DNA from: Streptomyces sp. TLI_235
GTDB lineage: Bacteria; Actinomycetota; Actinomycetes; Streptomycetales; Streptomycetaceae
Reading direction: 5' to 3'
Assembly: GCA_002300355.1 (NCBI GenBank)
Contig: NSGV01000002.1
Coordinates: forward strand, 744,001 to 808,000
DNA: 64,000 nucleotides
The notes under the pieces were generated by a model, which saw only the letters and a list, made by a program, of their open reading frames with translations, was not told the DNA's origin and searched no databases. Positions 23,671-32,671 of the stretch are shown in pieces. The position numbers and the translations under genes are program-made. Position 1 is the first letter of the stretch. Every line of letters begins with the position of its first letter.

Positions 23671-24159
23671 TCAGTCCTCGGCGTTCCGACTCGGACCGGC
23701 CTCGGTATCCCGGCGGTCCAGAGCCTCCGCGGTGACGGGGTACCTGGCGCGGAGCCGGTCCCGGAGCGACTGGGCCGGCGGGCCGCCCACCGATGTCACG
23801 TCGGGCTCCACCCCCGGGCCGGCGGGCAGGACACCGGGTGCACGCAACCGCGTCACCTCCGCTTCCAGCTCGGCGACACGGGCCTCGAGCAGCTGCACGT
23901 CCCGGGCCGCGTCCTTGTATCCCTCCTTGTGGCGCCTGGCGACGTGCGTGAGGGTGTCCACCCGGTCCGCGAAGGCGTCGCGTTCGGCGGCGATCGGCTC
24001 CACAACGTGGCCGGCGATGACGGCCGCAATCCAGTCGACCCATTGGTTGATGCGCTCGGCGCCCGGCGCGCCGATCAGGTCGGCGTCCTGCAGACCGTTG
24101 AGCATCGCTGGTCGGATGGCGTCGGCGATGCGCTGCTGCGGGCCGGGCTGCTCGGTCAC
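23671..24159 (-). CDS. Coiled-coil protein, second gene of a coupled small-gene pair
   Basis: 162 aa from GTG at 24159 with GAGGAGC upstream; the GTG overlaps the TGA of the preceding gene by 3 bp. An N-terminal helical part (QQRIADAIRPAMLNGLQDAD, INQWVDWIAAVIAGHVVEPI) leads into a heptad-like coiled coil (VQLLEARVAELEAEVTRLRA, residues ~90-112). The C-terminus is acidic and low-complexity. Pairs of a small zinc-ribbon protein and such a protein are often seen in actinomycete mobile elements and prophages (recollection, not verified here). Function unknown. Confidence 0.7.
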   Translation of the reverse strand: MTEQPGPQQRIADAIRPAMLNGLQDADLIGAPGAERINQWVDWIAAVIAGHVVEPIAAERDAFADRVDTLTHVARRHKEGYKDAARDVQLLEARVAELEAEVTRLRAPGVLPAGPGVEPDVTSVGGPPAQSLRDRLRARYPVTAEALDRRDTEAGPSRNAED

Positions 24160-24383
24160 AGCTGCTCCTCGATGACGATTCGGACGGCTTCGCCGACCGC
24201 TCTGGTGCGGATGGTGTCGGGGAAGCGATCTTCCCATGCGCCGGCCCTCCGGGTTCGATGCGGGCGAACCTGCCGGCCGATGCGTCCGGTGACGAGGTGG
24301 TGACACCACGGACACGCGACCCCGGCCGGTCCGTCGGTACAGGCGCGGCGAAGCAGGACGTCGAGAACGCCGCACCGGTTCAC
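24156..24383 (-). CDS. Small Cys/His (zinc-ribbon-like) protein
   Basis: 75 aa from GTG at 24383 (VNRCGVLDVLLRRACTDG). It carries VACPWCHHLVTGRIG, a CxxCHH knuckle, and ends EAVRIVIEEQL. Its stop overlaps the next gene's start, implying coupling. Just upstream (24410-24475) another frame without a start ends GDWAPGYYDCHCADDE-stop, which looks like the tail of a third, truncated gene of the same set. Start choice is moderately sure. Confidence 0.55.
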   Translation of the reverse strand: MNRCGVLDVLLRRACTDGPAGVACPWCHHLVTGRIGRQVRPHRTRRAGAWEDRFPDTIRTRAVGEAVRIVIEEQL

Positions 24384-24616
24384 GCCCAGGTGTGGCCGAC
24401 GTCGGCCGGTCACTCGTCGTCGGCGCAGTGGCAGTCGTAGTAACCCGGTGCCCAGTCGCCGCGGCGGTGGCGCCGCCGATCGGCGGGCGGCCGTCACTGC
24501 GGCCGACGCAGACGTCGCGGTGACCGGCATCGGCGTACTGGCGACCGCCGGCCCCATCGGACGACCATGATGGTATACGCACGGCCGCCCGCAGTCGATC
24601 AGAGGAAGTGAATCAG

Positions 24617-25159
24617 ATGGCCGCCATCTCCACCCTGGTCCCACTCGGGACACCGGCGCCGGACTTCTCGCTGCCCGCGATCGACGGCCGGGTCGTGGCA
24701 CAGGACGACTTCGCCGCCGCACCGGCCCTGCTGGTGGCCTTCCTGTGCAACCACTGCCCGTACGTACGGCACGTCGAGCAGGCTTTCGCCGAACTGGTCG
24801 GCGAGTTCCCGGACCTCGCGGTCGTCGGGATCTGCAGCAACAGCCCGGCCGTCGCACCCGCCGACGACATCGACGGGCTACGCGCCCAGGTCACACGCAC
24901 GGGGTGGGCCTTCCCGTACCTCATCGACCTCGACCAGTCCGTCGGCCGGGCGTACCAGGCTGCCTGTACACCGGACTTCTTCCTCTACGACGCCCACCGC
25001 GAGCTGGCCTACCGGGGAGCAATGGACGACTCGACGCCCGGCAACGGGAAGCCGATCACCGGGGGCCTGCTGCGGCACGCCATCGACCTGGTGCTGGCCG
25101 GCCGGACCGTCCCGGAACCGCACCGGCCGAGCATGGGCTGCTCCATCAAGTGGGCGTGA
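24617..25159 (+). CDS. Thioredoxin-fold protein (AhpC/TSA-type, CNHCPYVR family)
   Basis: 180 aa. ATG at 24617 is 8 bases after GAGGAAG; the GTG at 24608 overlaps that site. A peroxiredoxin-like opening (LGTPAPDFSLPAIDGR) and VAFLCNHCPYVRHVEQAF place a CxxC-type pair (C-N-H-C) near residue 49. The fold continues with LAVVGICSNS, GWAFPYLIDLDQSVGRAYQA, CTPDFFLYDAHRELAYRGAMDD and the family's closing PSMGCSIKWA. These proteins are putative cytosolic thiol-disulfide or peroxide-handling enzymes; the physiological substrate is not established. Confidence 0.88.
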   Translation: MAAISTLVPLGTPAPDFSLPAIDGRVVAQDDFAAAPALLVAFLCNHCPYVRHVEQAFAELVGEFPDLAVVGICSNSPAVAPADDIDGLRAQVTRTGWAFPYLIDLDQSVGRAYQAACTPDFFLYDAHRELAYRGAMDDSTPGNGKPITGGLLRHAIDLVLAGRTVPEPHRPSMGCSIKWA

Positions 25160-25625
25160 CGGACGACTGCCTGACGCGCTGGGCGTGCCGCCGGGCAGGC
25201 GGGCCGACGGCAGATTCGCGGTGTCCTCGGCGGTACCACCCGTACGACACCTTGGGCGTCCGCATCTGCGCCTCGAAGTCGCCGTGGACGAGGCTGAAGC
25301 GCTGATGGAACCCTTCGGCCCGTCGAACACCCTGTTGCCGCATCCGCAGCCCCACGCTCCGGGCGGACCACCGAGTGCCGGCGCCGATCCAGCGGCCCGG
25401 TCCGGCCGTGGTCGTGGACACCACCGAGCGGCTCCAGCCGCAGTGGCCCCGGGTTCGGCATCCGCTTTTGAGGCTGCACTGCCGGCCCGCGATGCAACCC
25501 GGATCATTGTCGTCCCCCAGACGCGACCTGGCGAAGCGGCACCGTACCGGTCGTTCTTACCGATGGACGCCGATGTCCGGGTGACATTCCATCCGGACCG
25601 GAGGCGACTCGCGGTGTGATCTCCG
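25160..25625. other. 466-bp stretch holding only a GH1 scrap
   Basis: Apart from the beta-glucosidase fragment at 25225-25330, no gene or structure was seen. Confidence 0.5.
25225..25330 (-). pseudogene. GH1 beta-glucosidase 3'-end fragment, copy B
   Basis: The reverse strand reads RRAEGFHQRFSLVHGDFEAQ then MRTPKVSYGWYRR, matching the GH1 C-terminal segment (WAEG--KRFGLVHVDF-TQ-RTPK-SY-WYR) that includes the Glu of the aglycone-side loop. It starts abruptly after TGTTCGACGGGCCGAAGGG, as copies C and D do. Confidence 0.7.
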
Positions 25626-25668
25626 TTGACAGCGTCAGCCCCTGGCCATCTCCCTTGATAGCGTCAGC
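25626..25668. promoter_or_regulatory. Tandem TGAyAGCGTCA sites before the cholesterol oxidase gene
   Basis: TTGACAGCGTCAGC (25626-25639) and TTGATAGCGTCAGC (25655-25668) are direct repeats differing by one base; each has a TGAC-N3-GTCA dyad (imperfect in the second). The second ends 2 bp before the GTG start. Likely regulator binding sites; the regulator is unknown. Confidence 0.55.
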
Positions 25669-25670
25669 GC

Positions 25671-27513
25671 GTGGCAGACCAACAGCCTGACCGAAGCAGT
25701 GGTCTGACCCGGCGTAAGGCGCTCGCCGGACTGGGCGGAGGAGCCGCCGTCTGGCTGTTGCGCGGCACCGTCGGGCCGGACAGTGCGCAGGCGGTCGGCG
25801 CCGCGCCCGCCGGGCTCCCGGCCGGGGTGACGCCCTACCAACGGGTGTACGAGAACTGGGCCGGTGAGGTCCGAACCGACCCGCTCTGGGTCTGCGCGCC
25901 GAGCAATCCGCGCCAGGTCGCCGACCTCGCCGACTGGGCCCGCGCCGCAGGCTGGCGGTTGCGTCCGCAGGGGTACCGGCACGGCTGGGCACCGCTCACC
26001 ATCACCCCTGGCACCCCTGCCTCGGCCCAGGTGCTGCTGGTCGACACCACCCAGCACCTCACCTCCATCGCCCTGACGGGAAGCTCGGTGGCCGGAGCCC
26101 CGACCGTCCGGGTGCAGACCGGCGCCTCGATGGAGGACCTGCTCGCCCAGCTGGCCGGTCACGGCCTCGGTGTCACTGCCTGCCCCGCGCCCGGCGATCT
26201 CACCGTCGGCGGCGTACTCGCCATCGGCTGCCACGGCACCGCCGTGCCGGCCACCGGCGAGACCTCGCCCACCGGTCACGGCTTCGGCTCGCTCAGCAGT
26301 CACGTCGTCTCCACTCACCGCCGTGGTCTGGGACGACTCGCAAGCCGGTTACGTGCTGAGGGAGTTCGACCGGAGCCAGGCCGACAGTGCTGCCTTCCTG
26401 GTCCAACTGGGCCGGGCCTTCCTCACCGAGGTGGTACTCCGGGTCGGCGCCGACCGGAACCTGCGCTGCGTCAGCCGCCTCGACATCCCGGCCGTCGAAC
26501 TCTTCGCCGCACCGGGCAGGTCCGGCAACCGGACCTTCGCCGACTTCGTCGCCCGGGACGGCCGGGCCGAGGCGATCTGGTACGCCTTCACGACGCACCC
26601 TTGGCTCAAGATCTGGCAGGTCACCCCCACCCGCCCGTTCGCGGCCCGTACTGTCACAGAACCGTACAACTACCCCTTCTCCGACAACATCCCCAAGCCT
26701 GTGGCCGAACTCGCCGGCCAACTGATCGAAGGAGCCTGGCAGTTGGCTCCAATCTTCGGCCAACTCCAGTTTCTGATCACGAAGATCGGCCTCACCGGCG
26801 ACCTGACCGACGTCCTGCTCTCCACCGGCCTGCTGCGCAGTCTGCTCACCGGCGAGCTGCTCACCCACCTGCTCGCGGACGGCCTGCACTCCGACCTGTG
26901 GGGCCCGTCGCGGGCGGTGCTCCAGTACGTCCGGCCGACCACCCTGCGGGTCACCGCCAGCGGGTACGCCGTACTCGCCCGACGGGCCGATCTCCAGTGG
27001 GTGGTCAGCGAGTTCACCACCCACTACCAGCGGCTGCTGACGGAGTACCAGAAGCGCGGCGAGTACCCCGTGAACGGAGCCGTCGAGATCAGGGTCACCG
27101 GCCTGGACGACCCGGCCGTCTCCGGCGTACCCGGCGCCCGACCACCACTGCTCTCCGCCCTGCGGCCCCACCCGGACAAGCCCGAGTGGGACACCGCCGT
27201 CTGGGTGGACGTCCTCAGCCTGCCCGGCACCCCCGGCCTGCGCCGGTTCTGCCGGGACCTCGAACAGTTCCTGCTGCGCACCTTCGACGGCACCCGGGCC
27301 GGCCTGCGGGTCGAGTGGTCCAAGGGCTGGGCCTACACCGAGGACGCCACCTGGGCCGACCCGGACGTGCTCGGCCGCATCATCCCCGACAGTCTCCGCA
27401 CGAGCGGCGGCCCGGGCTGGGACGAGGCGATCGCCGTCCTGGACCGCCACGACCCGCACCGCGTCTTCGGCAACGCATTCCTGGACGGACTGCTCCGCTC
27501 CCAGTACTCCAGT
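25671..27513 (+). pseudogene. Class II (covalent-FAD type) cholesterol oxidase, frameshifted
   Basis: The first frame starts at GTG 25671 with a Tat-like signal (LTRRKALAGLGGGAAVWLL) and the FAD_binding_4 region (YENWAGEVRTDPLWVCAP, RLRPQGYRHGWAPLT with the candidate FAD-linking His, VGGVLAIGCHGTAVPA). At about 26312 a one-base indel moves it to the next frame (PLTAVVWDDSQAGY...), which continues through the cholesterol-oxidase substrate-binding domain (LKIWQVTPTRPF, HSDLWGPSRAVLQYVRPTTL) to DPHRVFGNAFLDGLLRSQYSS, where an IS701 end begins. The family is the vanillyl-alcohol oxidase type of secreted sterol oxidase. Decay versus sequencing error cannot be told from the sequence. Confidence 0.82.
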
Positions 27514-27776
27514 GTGACTTCGCGATCTACGCGCTGGAGGGGGCGGAGAGCTGCTGCCGGTAGTGGTCGCGACGTGCCGAAGCTTGGTGGCTTCTGCGCC
27601 AGTTCGACCAGTGCAGGAGTGCGTTCAGGGCTGTGATCGGTGGGCTGAACAGTGCGCCGATCAGGCGGCGGATCTCCGGGACGGTCAGGTCGACCGGGTC
27701 TCCGCTTCGGGCCGGGCGGCTCGCATCCGCACGTCTGGTCGGCCTCGCGTCGTCGACTGCCACGGCAAGGAACGCG
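27511..27776 (-). mobile_element. IS701-family 3'-end remnant
   Basis: The reverse strand encodes the C-terminal ~78 residues of an IS701 transposase (AVDDARPTRRADASRPA, VPEIRRLIGALFSPP, WSNWRRSHQASARRDHYRQQ). Its outer end, AGTACTCCAGTGTGAC, is the same as that of the larger IS701 copy at about 29.84-31.13 kb, but inverted. Homology stops at 27776. It still contains the 72-bp segment (27611-27682) that the larger copy has lost. Confidence 0.85.
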
Positions 27777-27825
27777 TCGCGCGGGTGCGGCGCTGCTCCG
27801 TTGGCTGGTATGCGTGGCGCCTATG

Positions 27826-28542
27826 TCACACCAGTGCCGCGCCGCCGTCTATCGCGAGCGTGGTGCCGGTGACGTAGGCGTTGGCCAAGACGAAGAGATA
27901 GGCCGCCGCGGCTTCCTCGGCAGTGCCGACACGCCGCGTGAGCAGCTCGGACCCGGCGCCCTGGAGGAAAGCCTCCGGGTCCGGGACACTGCCGTCCCAC
28001 AGCTCGGTGCGGATCACACCGGGCTGGATCACGTTGACGCGCAGAGGGGCGAGTTCGACGGCGAGTGCCCGGGACAGGGCCTCGATGCCGCCGGTGATAC
28101 CTGCCGTGAGCGCGGTTCCGGACAGGGGGCGGATCGCGAGGACGCCGGAGCTGAAAGTGATCGAGCCGCCGTCGCGCAGTCGCGGTGCAGCGTACTTGGC
28201 GGAGAGGAACGCGCCCCAGAACCGGCGCTCGAAGACGGCCCTGGCCTCCTCCGGGGTGGTGTCGACCAACGGCTTGATCAGCAGAGATTCGCCCGCGGTG
28301 TAGACGAGGTGGTCGAACTCCCCGACCTGCTCGAAGAACGCGGCGATGGCGTTGCCGTCGGCGACGTCCAGGCGGCGGCCTTCGGCCGGCTCGCCCAACC
28401 GCCTCGTCGCGGCGTCCACGCGGTCCTGATTGCTGGAGGCGACCACGACGTCCGCGCCAGCCGCCGCGGCCTGTTGGGCTACCGCGAAGCCGATGCCGGA
28501 GGTTCCGCCGATGATCACGATCTTCTTGCCAGCCAGAGACAT
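27826..28542 (-). CDS. Short-chain dehydrogenase/reductase (SDR)
   Basis: 238 aa from ATG at 28542, nine bases after GAAGGA. Classical SDR features: cofactor motif IIGGTSGIGFAVA (TGxxxGIG type), DHLVYTAGES (NNAG variant), a catalytic Ser in ITFSSGVLAIRP, and the C-terminal VTGTTLAIDGGAALV. The usual YxxxK is replaced by a TALTAGITGGIEALSRALAVEL stretch, the variant seen in some SDRs that lack the catalytic Tyr. Oxidoreductase activity is therefore likely but atypical. Divergent from an AraC-type regulator, which probably controls it; both lie between inverted IS701 copies. Confidence 0.87.
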   Translation of the reverse strand: MSLAGKKIVIIGGTSGIGFAVAQQAAAAGADVVVASSNQDRVDAATRRLGEPAEGRRLDVADGNAIAAFFEQVGEFDHLVYTAGESLLIKPLVDTTPEEARAVFERRFWGAFLSAKYAAPRLRDGGSITFSSGVLAIRPLSGTALTAGITGGIEALSRALAVELAPLRVNVIQPGVIRTELWDGSVPDPEAFLQGAGSELLTRRVGTAEEAAAAYLFVLANAYVTGTTLAIDGGAALV

Positions 28543-28611
28543 GGGATCCATTCCTTCGTCGATGCAGTGCGGGGTTCGGCACTGCCACGGCAAGAACGTA
28601 CGCCTCCGCAT

Positions 28612-28659
28612 CGAGACGGTGAATGACTTAAGATCTCGATTCCCTGTCATATCGTCTCG
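28612..28659. promoter_or_regulatory. Spaced inverted repeat in the SDR/AraC divergent region
   Basis: CGAGACG (28612-28618) and CGTCTCG (28653-28659) are exact inverses 34 bp apart in the 141-bp spacer, beside a locally AT-rich stretch. Possible binding half-sites for the AraC-type regulator. Confidence 0.35.
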
Positions 28660-28683
28660 CCATACAGGCACTAGAGTGGCGCT

Positions 28684-29631
28684 ATGGACATCCTGAGCGA
28701 CACCCTCGAAGTCCTGCGGACGGGACGCCCGATGGTGACTCGCACCGACGCGCACGCCCCGTGGGCCCTGAGGTTCCAACCCATCTCAGGAGCCGGATTC
28801 CACGTGGTCGTGGAAGGGCACTGCCACCTGCTGCCACTGCACGGCCAACCGCTCGCGCTCGGACCCGGCGACATCGTGTTCCTGCAGCGCGGCAGCGGAC
28901 ACACCCTGTGCGACGTGCCGGGCCGCGATCCGGTGGACTTCGTACCGGAGCGCGTGGACCGTTCTTCGCCGATCGGCCAGGTCACCGTGGACGGACCGGG
29001 GCCGCACACGGTGCTGGTGTGCGGCGCGTACGCGATCGACGTTGATCGCCCGCATCCGCTGTTCAGCGATCTACCGGAGGTCATCCACCTCCCCGCGGTT
29101 CCGGGGCGCCACCCGGTGCTGCGCTCGGCGGTCGATCAGCTGTGCGCCGAGTTCCACACGCCGCAGCCGGGCTCGGACGCGGTCGTCACGGCGCTCATCG
29201 ATCTGCTGCTGCTGTACATCCTCCGGTCGTGGTACGCCGAACTGCCGAAGGAGCGGACCCGGGGTTGGACGGCTGCGCTGACCGACCCGGCAGTCGCCCC
29301 GGCCCTGAAGGCGATCCACGACGATCCCGGCCATCCCTGGACCGTGGAGTCGCTGGGCACCCGCGCCGGGCTGTCCCGCGCGGTGTTCGCCCGCCGCTTC
29401 GCCTCGGTGGTCGGCGAGCCGCCGTTGACCTACCTGACCAAGTGGCGGATGGCCACCGCGGCGCGGTTGCTGCACCAATCGCCGGCCCCGCTGAGCACAA
29501 TCGCGCAGCACACGGGGTACACGTCGGAGTTCGCCTTCGCCAAAGCTTTCAAACGACACTTCGGATCGCCGCCGGGGGCCTACCGCAAGCAGGTCAAGAC
29601 GGCAGGCGACGAACCACGCGGATACAACTGA
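28684..29631 (+). CDS. AraC-family transcriptional regulator (cupin_6 type)
   Basis: 315 aa. An N-terminal cupin-like domain (residues ~1-180: WALRFQPISGAGFHVVVEGH, ALGPGDIVFLQRGSGHTL) is followed by two AraC HTH motifs (~225-300: WTVESLGTRAGLSRAVFARRF and PLSTIAQHTGYTSEFAFAKA). Regulators of this type often activate an adjacent oxidoreductase gene in response to small molecules, which fits the divergent SDR gene. The ATG start was chosen because MDILSDTLEVLRTGRP is the typical N-terminus. Confidence 0.92.
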   Translation: MDILSDTLEVLRTGRPMVTRTDAHAPWALRFQPISGAGFHVVVEGHCHLLPLHGQPLALGPGDIVFLQRGSGHTLCDVPGRDPVDFVPERVDRSSPIGQVTVDGPGPHTVLVCGAYAIDVDRPHPLFSDLPEVIHLPAVPGRHPVLRSAVDQLCAEFHTPQPGSDAVVTALIDLLLLYILRSWYAELPKERTRGWTAALTDPAVAPALKAIHDDPGHPWTVESLGTRAGLSRAVFARRFASVVGEPPLTYLTKWRMATAARLLHQSPAPLSTIAQHTGYTSEFAFAKAFKRHFGSPPGAYRKQVKTAGDEPRGYN

Positions 29632-29635
29632 CGGT

Positions 29636-29836
29636 GAGGGCCAGGACATCACCGCAGCGGGTGGGGAAGCGGTGGTCGCTGCCGATCCCGGCCTCGCGGT
29701 GGCCCCGATGTGGTGGAGCGCCGGGCGGACCGTGTCCAAGAACCCGAGCGATGCGGTGATCGCGACGATGCGCGAAGTGGCGGATGTTCTGGAGGCCAAG
29801 GTCCAGGGTGACGACGGCGAGTACTACGACGCCTGA
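29636..29836 (+). pseudogene. Truncated small hypothetical protein
   Basis: An open frame without a start codon reads EGQDITAAGGEAVVAADPGL, then APMWWSAGRTVSKNPSDAVI, then MREVADVLEAKVQGDDGEYYDA-stop. The ending VQGDDGE-YD is familiar from small streptomycete proteins of unknown function (recollection). The 5' part is missing; the reading begins directly after the AraC gene. Confidence 0.45.
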
Positions 29837-31133
29837 TGCGTGCGGCCACCGCGAGATGATCAAGGGTTTGTGTGGACTCTTGAAGATCGTGCGGTGGCCG
29901 CGGGCCGTAGCGTAGACCCTGTTCGATGGCAGGCGTTGTTCGACCAGGCCATGGCTCGGATTGCGGGCCTGTTCGGGCGAGTGGAACCTCGGGCCGCGGC
30001 CCGCGCCTATCTGCTCGGGTTGCTGTCCGGGACCGAGCGCAAGAACTGCTGGCAGCTGGCGGAGCACGCCGGCCATAGCCGTCCCGGTCCGATGCAGCGG
30101 CTGCTGCGGTCCGCCTGTTTGGGACGCGGGTGCGGCGCGCGACGAGGTCCGCCGCTACGTCGTGGACCATCTCGGCGCCGGTGACGGTGTTTTGATCGTG
30201 GATGAGACGGGCTTCCTGAAGAAGGGTAGTGGTTCGGCGGGTGTCCAGCGCCAGTACTCCGGCACCGCCGGGCGGATCGAGAACAGCCAGGTGGGCGTCT
30301 TCCTCGCCTACGCCTCCAGTAGAGGGCGGGCGTTGATCGACCGCCGTCTCTACCTGCCCGAACACACATGGAGCCGGGACTCCGAGCGGCGCCGCAGGGC
30401 CGGAGTACCCGAGGACGTCGTCTTCACGACCAAGCCCCGTCTCGCCCTGCAGATGATCGAGCAGGCGTTGGACGCCGGAGTGAGCACGTCGTGGGTGACC
30501 GGCGACGAGGCCTACGGTCAGGACCCCGGCCTGCGGGCCGGGCTGGAGGCCCGCGGGGTCGGCTACGTGCTGGCGGTCTCCTGCGCGACCAGAGTGCGGA
30601 TCAACCAGGGCCGCACGGCGATCCGCGCGGACGAGGCCACCTTTCGCCTGCCCGCCTCGGTCTGGCACCGGCAGAGCGCCGGCTCCGGGGCGAAGGGGCC
30701 CCGCTACTACGACTGGGCCTGGGTGCGCTGACGAGCACCGCCACGTGCTGATTCGCCGCAATCCCACCACCGGCGAGCTCGCCTTCTACCTGTGCTGGTC
30801 GCCCCGGATCGTGCCGCTGTCGGAGCTCGTCGAAGAGTGCTTCCAGGCGGCCAAGGGTCAGGCCGACTTGGACCACTACCAGGTCCGGAACTGGACCGCC
30901 TGGCACCGGCACGTCACCCTGGCCATGCTCACCCTCGCGTTCCTTGCCGTGGCAGTCGACGACGCGAGGCCGACCAGACGTGCGGATGCGAGCCGCCCGG
31001 CCCGAAGCGGAGACCCGGTCGACCTGACCTGGTCGAACTGGCGCAGAAGCCACCAAGCTTCGGCACGTCGCAGCCACTACCGGCAGCAGCTCTCCGCCCC
31101 CTCCAGCGCGTAGATCGCGAAGTCACACTGGAG
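29837..31133 (+). mobile_element. IS701-family element, larger decayed copy
   Basis: The right end (...GTCACACTGGAGTACT at about 31133) matches, inverted, the outer end of the remnant at 27511. A matching left end was not found near 29837, so the left boundary is approximate. Confidence 0.7.
29870..31113 (+). pseudogene. IS701-family transposase, two frameshifts and a 72-bp deletion
   Basis: Reading starts at GTG 29870 (VWTLEDRAVAAG). It continues ERKNCWQLAEHAG, then shifts frame near 30125 into RRYVVDHLGAG and VLIVDETGFLKKG (first catalytic Asp region), SAGVQRQYSGTAGR, WVTGDEAYGQDPGLR. It shifts again near 30725 into IRRNPTTGELAFYL and the C-terminus RRSHQASARRSHYRQQLSAP. Between DLT and WSNW (after 31029), 24 codons present in the other copy are missing. 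Confidence 0.85.
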
Positions 31134-31150
31134 TACTAGGAGCAATACCG

Positions 31151-32671
31151 GTGACTTTGGTTGGTCTGAGTCGTTGGACGGGTTGTGCCACGTCCTGGAC
31201 GTGCAGGAGTGCGTTCAGGGCTGTGATCGGTGGGCTGAACAGTGCGCCGATCAGGCGGCGGATCTCCGGGACCCAGGTGAAGTTGCCGGTGGGTGACCGG
31301 TTGTCGGATCGGATCGCGTTGGGTGTGTTGACGCGGGCTTTCCCGCCCGAGTTGATCGACGAGGTGGTCGCGGAGTGCGGTCGGGTCGAGCAGCGGCATC
31401 GGCTGCTTCCGGCGCGGGTGGTGGTCTACTTCGTGCTGGCGATGTGCCTGTTCTTCGGGCAGGGCTATGAGGAGGTGGCCCGGCTTCTCGTGCAGGGGTT
31501 GGAGCGGGAGGGCCGGTGGGCGAAGGTGTGGCGGGTGCCGAGGACGGCGGCGATCGGCCGGGCCCGTCTGCGGTTGGGTCCGGAGCCGTTGCGGGCCCTG
31601 TTCGGCAGGGTCTGCCGGCCGGTGGCCATCGCCCGGACACCGGGCGCCTGGTATCGGGGTTGGCGGCTGGTCGCGGTGGACGGCACGGTCTTCGATGTTC
31701 CGGACACGGCGGCGAACGCGGAGTTCTTCGGCCGGCCGGGCACCAGTCGCGGTCAGGGCCGCAGCGCATACCCGCAGGCCAGGGTGGTGGCGCTGGCCGA
31801 ATGCGGCACGCACGCGGTGTTCGCGGCCGAGGTGGGGCCGCTGTCCGTCCACGAGACCGTCCTGGCCGAGGGGCTGTTCCCTGCGCTGACCGAGGGCATG
31901 CTTGTGCTCGCCGACCGGGGGTTTTGCGGCCTGGATCTGTGGCGGGCCGCAAAGGCGGGCGGCGCCGATCTGCTGTGGCGGGTGCGGAGCGTGGTCGTGC
32001 TGCCGGTCCTTGAGACGCTTGAGGACGGCTCCTACCTGTCGGAGATCGTCGCCGCGCGGGATCACTACCGGCGTGCGGACCCGGAACGGGTGCGGGTCGT
32101 CGAGTACACACTCGGCAGCGACGGCACCGTCTACCGACTCATCACCAGCATCCTCGACCCGCATGAGGCGCCGGCCACGGAGCTCGCCGCCCTGTACGCC
32201 CAGCGATGGGAGATCGAGACCACCCTCGACGAGATCAAGACCCACCAGGGCGGACCCAATCTCGTCCTGCGTTCCCAGCACCCGCGCGGCGTCGAGCAGG
32301 AGGTCTTCGCGTTCCTGCTGGTCCACCATGCCCTGCGCGACCTGATGCACCGGGCCGCGCTGCGGGACGGCCACGACCCGGACCGGATCTCCTTCACCCG
32401 TACCCTTCGCATCGTCCGCCGCCACGTCACCGGGCAGGCGGCGCTTCCCCCCTCCCGACTCGCCCGGGCCACCACCCGGAGCCTGCGTGAGATCACCGAA
32501 CGACTCCTGCCTGCACGGCGGTTGCGCTCCAACCCCCGCGTGATCAAACGCAAGATGTCCAACTGGGCACTCAAACGAACCGAACACCACAACCCGCCCG
32601 GGCCGCCCGCGTCAACCGTGCATCTGGTCGCCCCGACCAAGGCCCACTCCAAACGCAACAAAGCAACCTAA
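31151..32671 (+). CDS. IS4-family transposase carrying a 24-codon insertion
   Basis: 506 aa from GTG at 31151. Family features: LPARVVVYFVLAMCLFFGQG near the N-terminus, DGTVFDVPDT (first Asp), LVLADRGFCGLDLW (second Asp), YAQRWEIETTLDEIKTH (Y-(2)-R-(3)-E-(6)-K signature with the catalytic Glu). Codons 18-41 (31201-31272) are not transposase sequence: they are the inverted 72-bp piece missing from the adjacent IS701 copy, inserted in frame between SWT and QVKLPVGD. The frame stays open, so the protein might still work. Confidence 0.88.
   Translation: MTLVGLSRWTGCATSWTCRSAFRAVIGGLNSAPIRRRISGTQVKLPVGDRLSDRIALGVLTRAFPPELIDEVVAECGRVEQRHRLLPARVVVYFVLAMCLFFGQGYEEVARLLVQGLEREGRWAKVWRVPRTAAIGRARLRLGPEPLRALFGRVCRPVAIARTPGAWYRGWRLVAVDGTVFDVPDTAANAEFFGRPGTSRGQGRSAYPQARVVALAECGTHAVFAAEVGPLSVHETVLAEGLFPALTEGMLVLADRGFCGLDLWRAAKAGGADLLWRVRSVVVLPVLETLEDGSYLSEIVAARDHYRRADPERVRVVEYTLGSDGTVYRLITSILDPHEAPATELAALYAQRWEIETTLDEIKTHQGGPNLVLRSQHPRGVEQEVFAFLLVHHALRDLMHRAALRDGHDPDRISFTRTLRIVRRHVTGQAALPPSRLARATTRSLREITERLLPARRLRSNPRVIKRKMSNWALKRTEHHNPPGPPASTVHLVAPTKAHSKRNKAT
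31201..31272 (+). repeat. 72-bp segment displaced from IS701 into IS4
   Basis: Identical to 27611-27682 in the IS701 remnant, in the same plus-strand orientation, and exactly the inverse complement of the piece missing after position 31029 in the larger IS701 copy. Confidence 0.9.

Noticed and set aside
28580..28597. CTGCCACGGCAAG resemblance to the IS701 sequence at 27.76 kb
   Set aside because: The match is only about 13-17 bp with one indel, in a promoter region, and is most simply chance.
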